Assembly: GCF_004791695.1 (NCBI RefSeq)
Contig: NZ_SRSO01000001.1
Location: forward strand, 62,001-126,000
DNA length: 64,000 bases
DNA from: Flavivirga rizhaonensis
GTDB taxonomy: Bacteria > Bacteroidota > Bacteroidia > Flavobacteriales > Flavobacteriaceae
Direction: 5' to 3'
Part shown: positions 62,481 through 64,000 of the stretch, one piece after another
How positions within the stretch are numbered: the stretch's first letter is position 1
Layout: each line of letters begins with the position of its first letter
The notes under the pieces: model-generated
Told to the model about the DNA's origin: nothing
Databases searched by the model: none
The model's input: only the letters and a program-made list of their open reading frames with translations
Program-made: the position numbers and the translations under genes

Positions 62481-64000
62481 ATGAGAAAAACATTAATACT
62501 ATTTGTTGCATTCATAATGAATGCTTTACTTTTTCCATATTTACTTGCTGGACAAAATAGCCAGAAAAATTATTGGAAAATTACCGACAAAAACGAAATT
62601 CAATTCGATTTTACTCAAAAAGGCAATTTACCTTATTCCGATAATATCGAAATGGCAGGAAAAAGAGTTGCAGGTATTGTTTCTTATGCCGTTGATACTT
62701 TAGGCAAGTTAACTCTTGAAAGAGAAATTTTCTTTCCTCAATTGCACGAGTTTAAGAATTCAGAAGACACATGGTTTCATGATTACCGTGCATACCTGCA
62801 GGGAATCTATTCCGATGAGTTATTACCTAAACTATATATCAATAATGAAGAATTTGTACCAGGATCGTTAAGTAAAATTGCTATCAATGGAATTCTAAAT
62901 TTTGAACATAAAACCTCAAAAAATGGTATAGCATTAACTCGAGCCTTGTTTCCATCAATGGATGAGAGACTTTTTGTAGAAATGTGGACTGTCAAGAATA
63001 CAACAAATTCTACATTGAATATAACATCAGGTAATAGTAGCCTTTCTTTTGAAGACTTTGGAGCGAAAGGGAAGTACAGTAGAAAGGTAATTTCAGAAGC
63101 ACCAGATAATTTCACTCTAAAAGCAGGTGAAGAAAAGAGTTTTGCCATAAAAATTATGGCAAAGATGGAGAATGAAGAATTTCCTTCAGAAAAAATTGAA
63201 GCGGTTTTAGAAAAGCGGAATGATTTTTTAGCTGAAATGAAGAAAACCTTGCAATTAGAAACTCCTAATGAGGCATTAAATACTTTATTTGAGTTTTCTA
63301 AAATTCGAGCATCTGAAAGTATTTTTGAGTCTGAACTTGGTTTAATACACTCTCCAGGAGGAGGACGATATTATGTGGGCATTTGGGCAAACGATCAGGC
63401 AGAATATATAAACCCGTTTTTCCCTTACTTAGAATATGATATAGGCAATCAATCTGCTATGAATACGTTTAGGGCATTTGCTAAAGAAACGAATCCTGAA
63501 TTTAATAAAATACGTTATTCCTTTGAAATTGAGGGACTGGTAAAACCCTTTTTAAAAGATAGAGGCGATGCAGCGATGATTGCCTATGGGGCAGCTCATT
63601 ATGCCATGGCTTTGGGAGATATTGAGATTGCAAATGAATTGTGGCCATTAATCCAATGGTGCCTTGAATATTGCCATAGACAGCTTAATGAAGAAGGCGT
63701 AGTATTGTCTGAGTCTGACGAAATGGAAGGACGAATTGAAACTGGAAATGCTAATTTATCAACGTCCTCGTTATATTATGGAGCATTAGATTTGGCAGTG
63801 CATTTAGGACGTTCTTTAGGTAAGCCTAAATCGGTTTTGAAGAAATATAAAGATAACGCTAAAAATTTAAATCAATCCGTCGAAAGTTATTTTGGAGCCA
63901 ATGTTGAAGGTTTGGATACATATAAATATTATAAAGAACACAAATATCTTCGACACTGGATTTGTCTTCCTTTAGTTGTAGGTATAAATAAAAGAAAAGA
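62481..64000 (+). CDS. Six-hairpin glycosidase-like secreted protein (partial, cut by window end)
   Basis: ATG at 62481 opens a frame that is uninterrupted for 506 codons to the window edge. Signal peptide about 1-24 (LLFPYLLAGQ). A beta-rich N-terminal half (about 25-240, LEREIFFPQLHEF) is followed by the start of an (alpha/alpha)6 domain with SPGGGRYYVGIWANDQAEYI (about 289-308) and DRGDAAMIAYGAAHYAMAL. This arrangement resembles GH78/GH63-like or glycogen-debranching-like enzymes, but the family cannot be fixed. Its gap to the previous gene is 118 bases. Confidence 0.72.
   Translation, partial: MRKTLILFVAFIMNALLFPYLLAGQNSQKNYWKITDKNEIQFDFTQKGNLPYSDNIEMAGKRVAGIVSYAVDTLGKLTLEREIFFPQLHEFKNSEDTWFHDYRAYLQGIYSDELLPKLYINNEEFVPGSLSKIAINGILNFEHKTSKNGIALTRALFPSMDERLFVEMWTVKNTTNSTLNITSGNSSLSFEDFGAKGKYSRKVISEAPDNFTLKAGEEKSFAIKIMAKMENEEFPSEKIEAVLEKRNDFLAEMKKTLQLETPNEALNTLFEFSKIRASESIFESELGLIHSPGGGRYYVGIWANDQAEYINPFFPYLEYDIGNQSAMNTFRAFAKETNPEFNKIRYSFEIEGLVKPFLKDRGDAAMIAYGAAHYAMALGDIEIANELWPLIQWCLEYCHRQLNEEGVVLSESDEMEGRIETGNANLSTSSLYYGALDLAVHLGRSLGKPKSVLKKYKDNAKNLNQSVESYFGANVEGLDTYKYYKEHKYLRHWICLPLVVGINKRK

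Overview
The window is low-GC DNA from a Bacteroidota bacterium, most probably a marine Flavobacteriaceae. The evidence is Bacteroidota-type promoters (TTTG, about 20 nt, TAnnTTTG), several large proteins with type IX secretion (T9SS) C-terminal sorting domains, an Oar-like TonB-dependent receptor, many lipoprotein glycosidases and sulfatases, and the gene order rpsF-rpsR-rplI. No rRNA, tRNA or CRISPR array was seen. All family names come from reading the proteins by eye; no database search was run.

Layout. 0-11.6 kb is mostly core chromosome: a trace of an upstream membrane-protein gene, priA, a LytTR response regulator, the rpsF-rpsR-rplI operon, an Oar-like TonB receptor, two poorly known small genes, a compact promoter/mini-ORF/terminator unit and hisS. 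11.7-22.0 kb (minus strand) holds two giant T9SS-exported surface proteins. 22.6-29.5 kb (plus) holds two paralogous secreted sulfatases fused to LamG domains and T9SS tails. 29.6-30.8 kb is a graveyard: a MITE-like inverted repeat, a decayed T9SS tail and an aldehyde dehydrogenase C-terminus with a nonsense codon. 30.8-33.4 kb is a GH105 plus beta-propeller (BNR_4) gene pair behind a promoter that carries a perfect palindrome. 33.4-34.0 kb has remnants of two different insertion sequences. 34.2-42.5 kb (minus) has a third giant surface protein and a T9SS-tailed N-formylglutamate-amidohydrolase-like protein. 44.0-64.0 kb (plus) is a long glycan-degradation gene cluster.

The glycan cluster encodes, in order: GH89 alpha-N-acetylglucosaminidase, a beta-propeller/GH105 fusion, a DUF2264 (GH154-like) protein, a wrecked heparinase II/III-type gene, two GH20 hexosaminidases, an S1 sulfatase, a GH92 alpha-mannosidase, a GH63/GH37-like glycosidase, a DUF5703/GH95-like protein and an (alpha/alpha)6-type glycosidase cut by the window end. 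Most are lipoproteins or carry signal peptides. The combination suggests stepwise removal of sulfate, alpha- and beta-linked GlcNAc, uronic acid (including unsaturated uronic acid) and alpha-mannose from one complex sulfated glycan or glycoprotein. No susC/susD pair and no dedicated regulator lie inside the window, so the locus probably continues to the right.

The most unusual material is (1) a family of giant surface proteins with different N-termini and a shared C-terminal module of roughly 600 residues, with a decaying further copy, whose promoters share a bipartite TGCATTTCAT motif; (2) the fused and unfused forms of the beta-propeller/GH105 pair; and (3) the short independent transcription unit at 9.8-10.0 kb.
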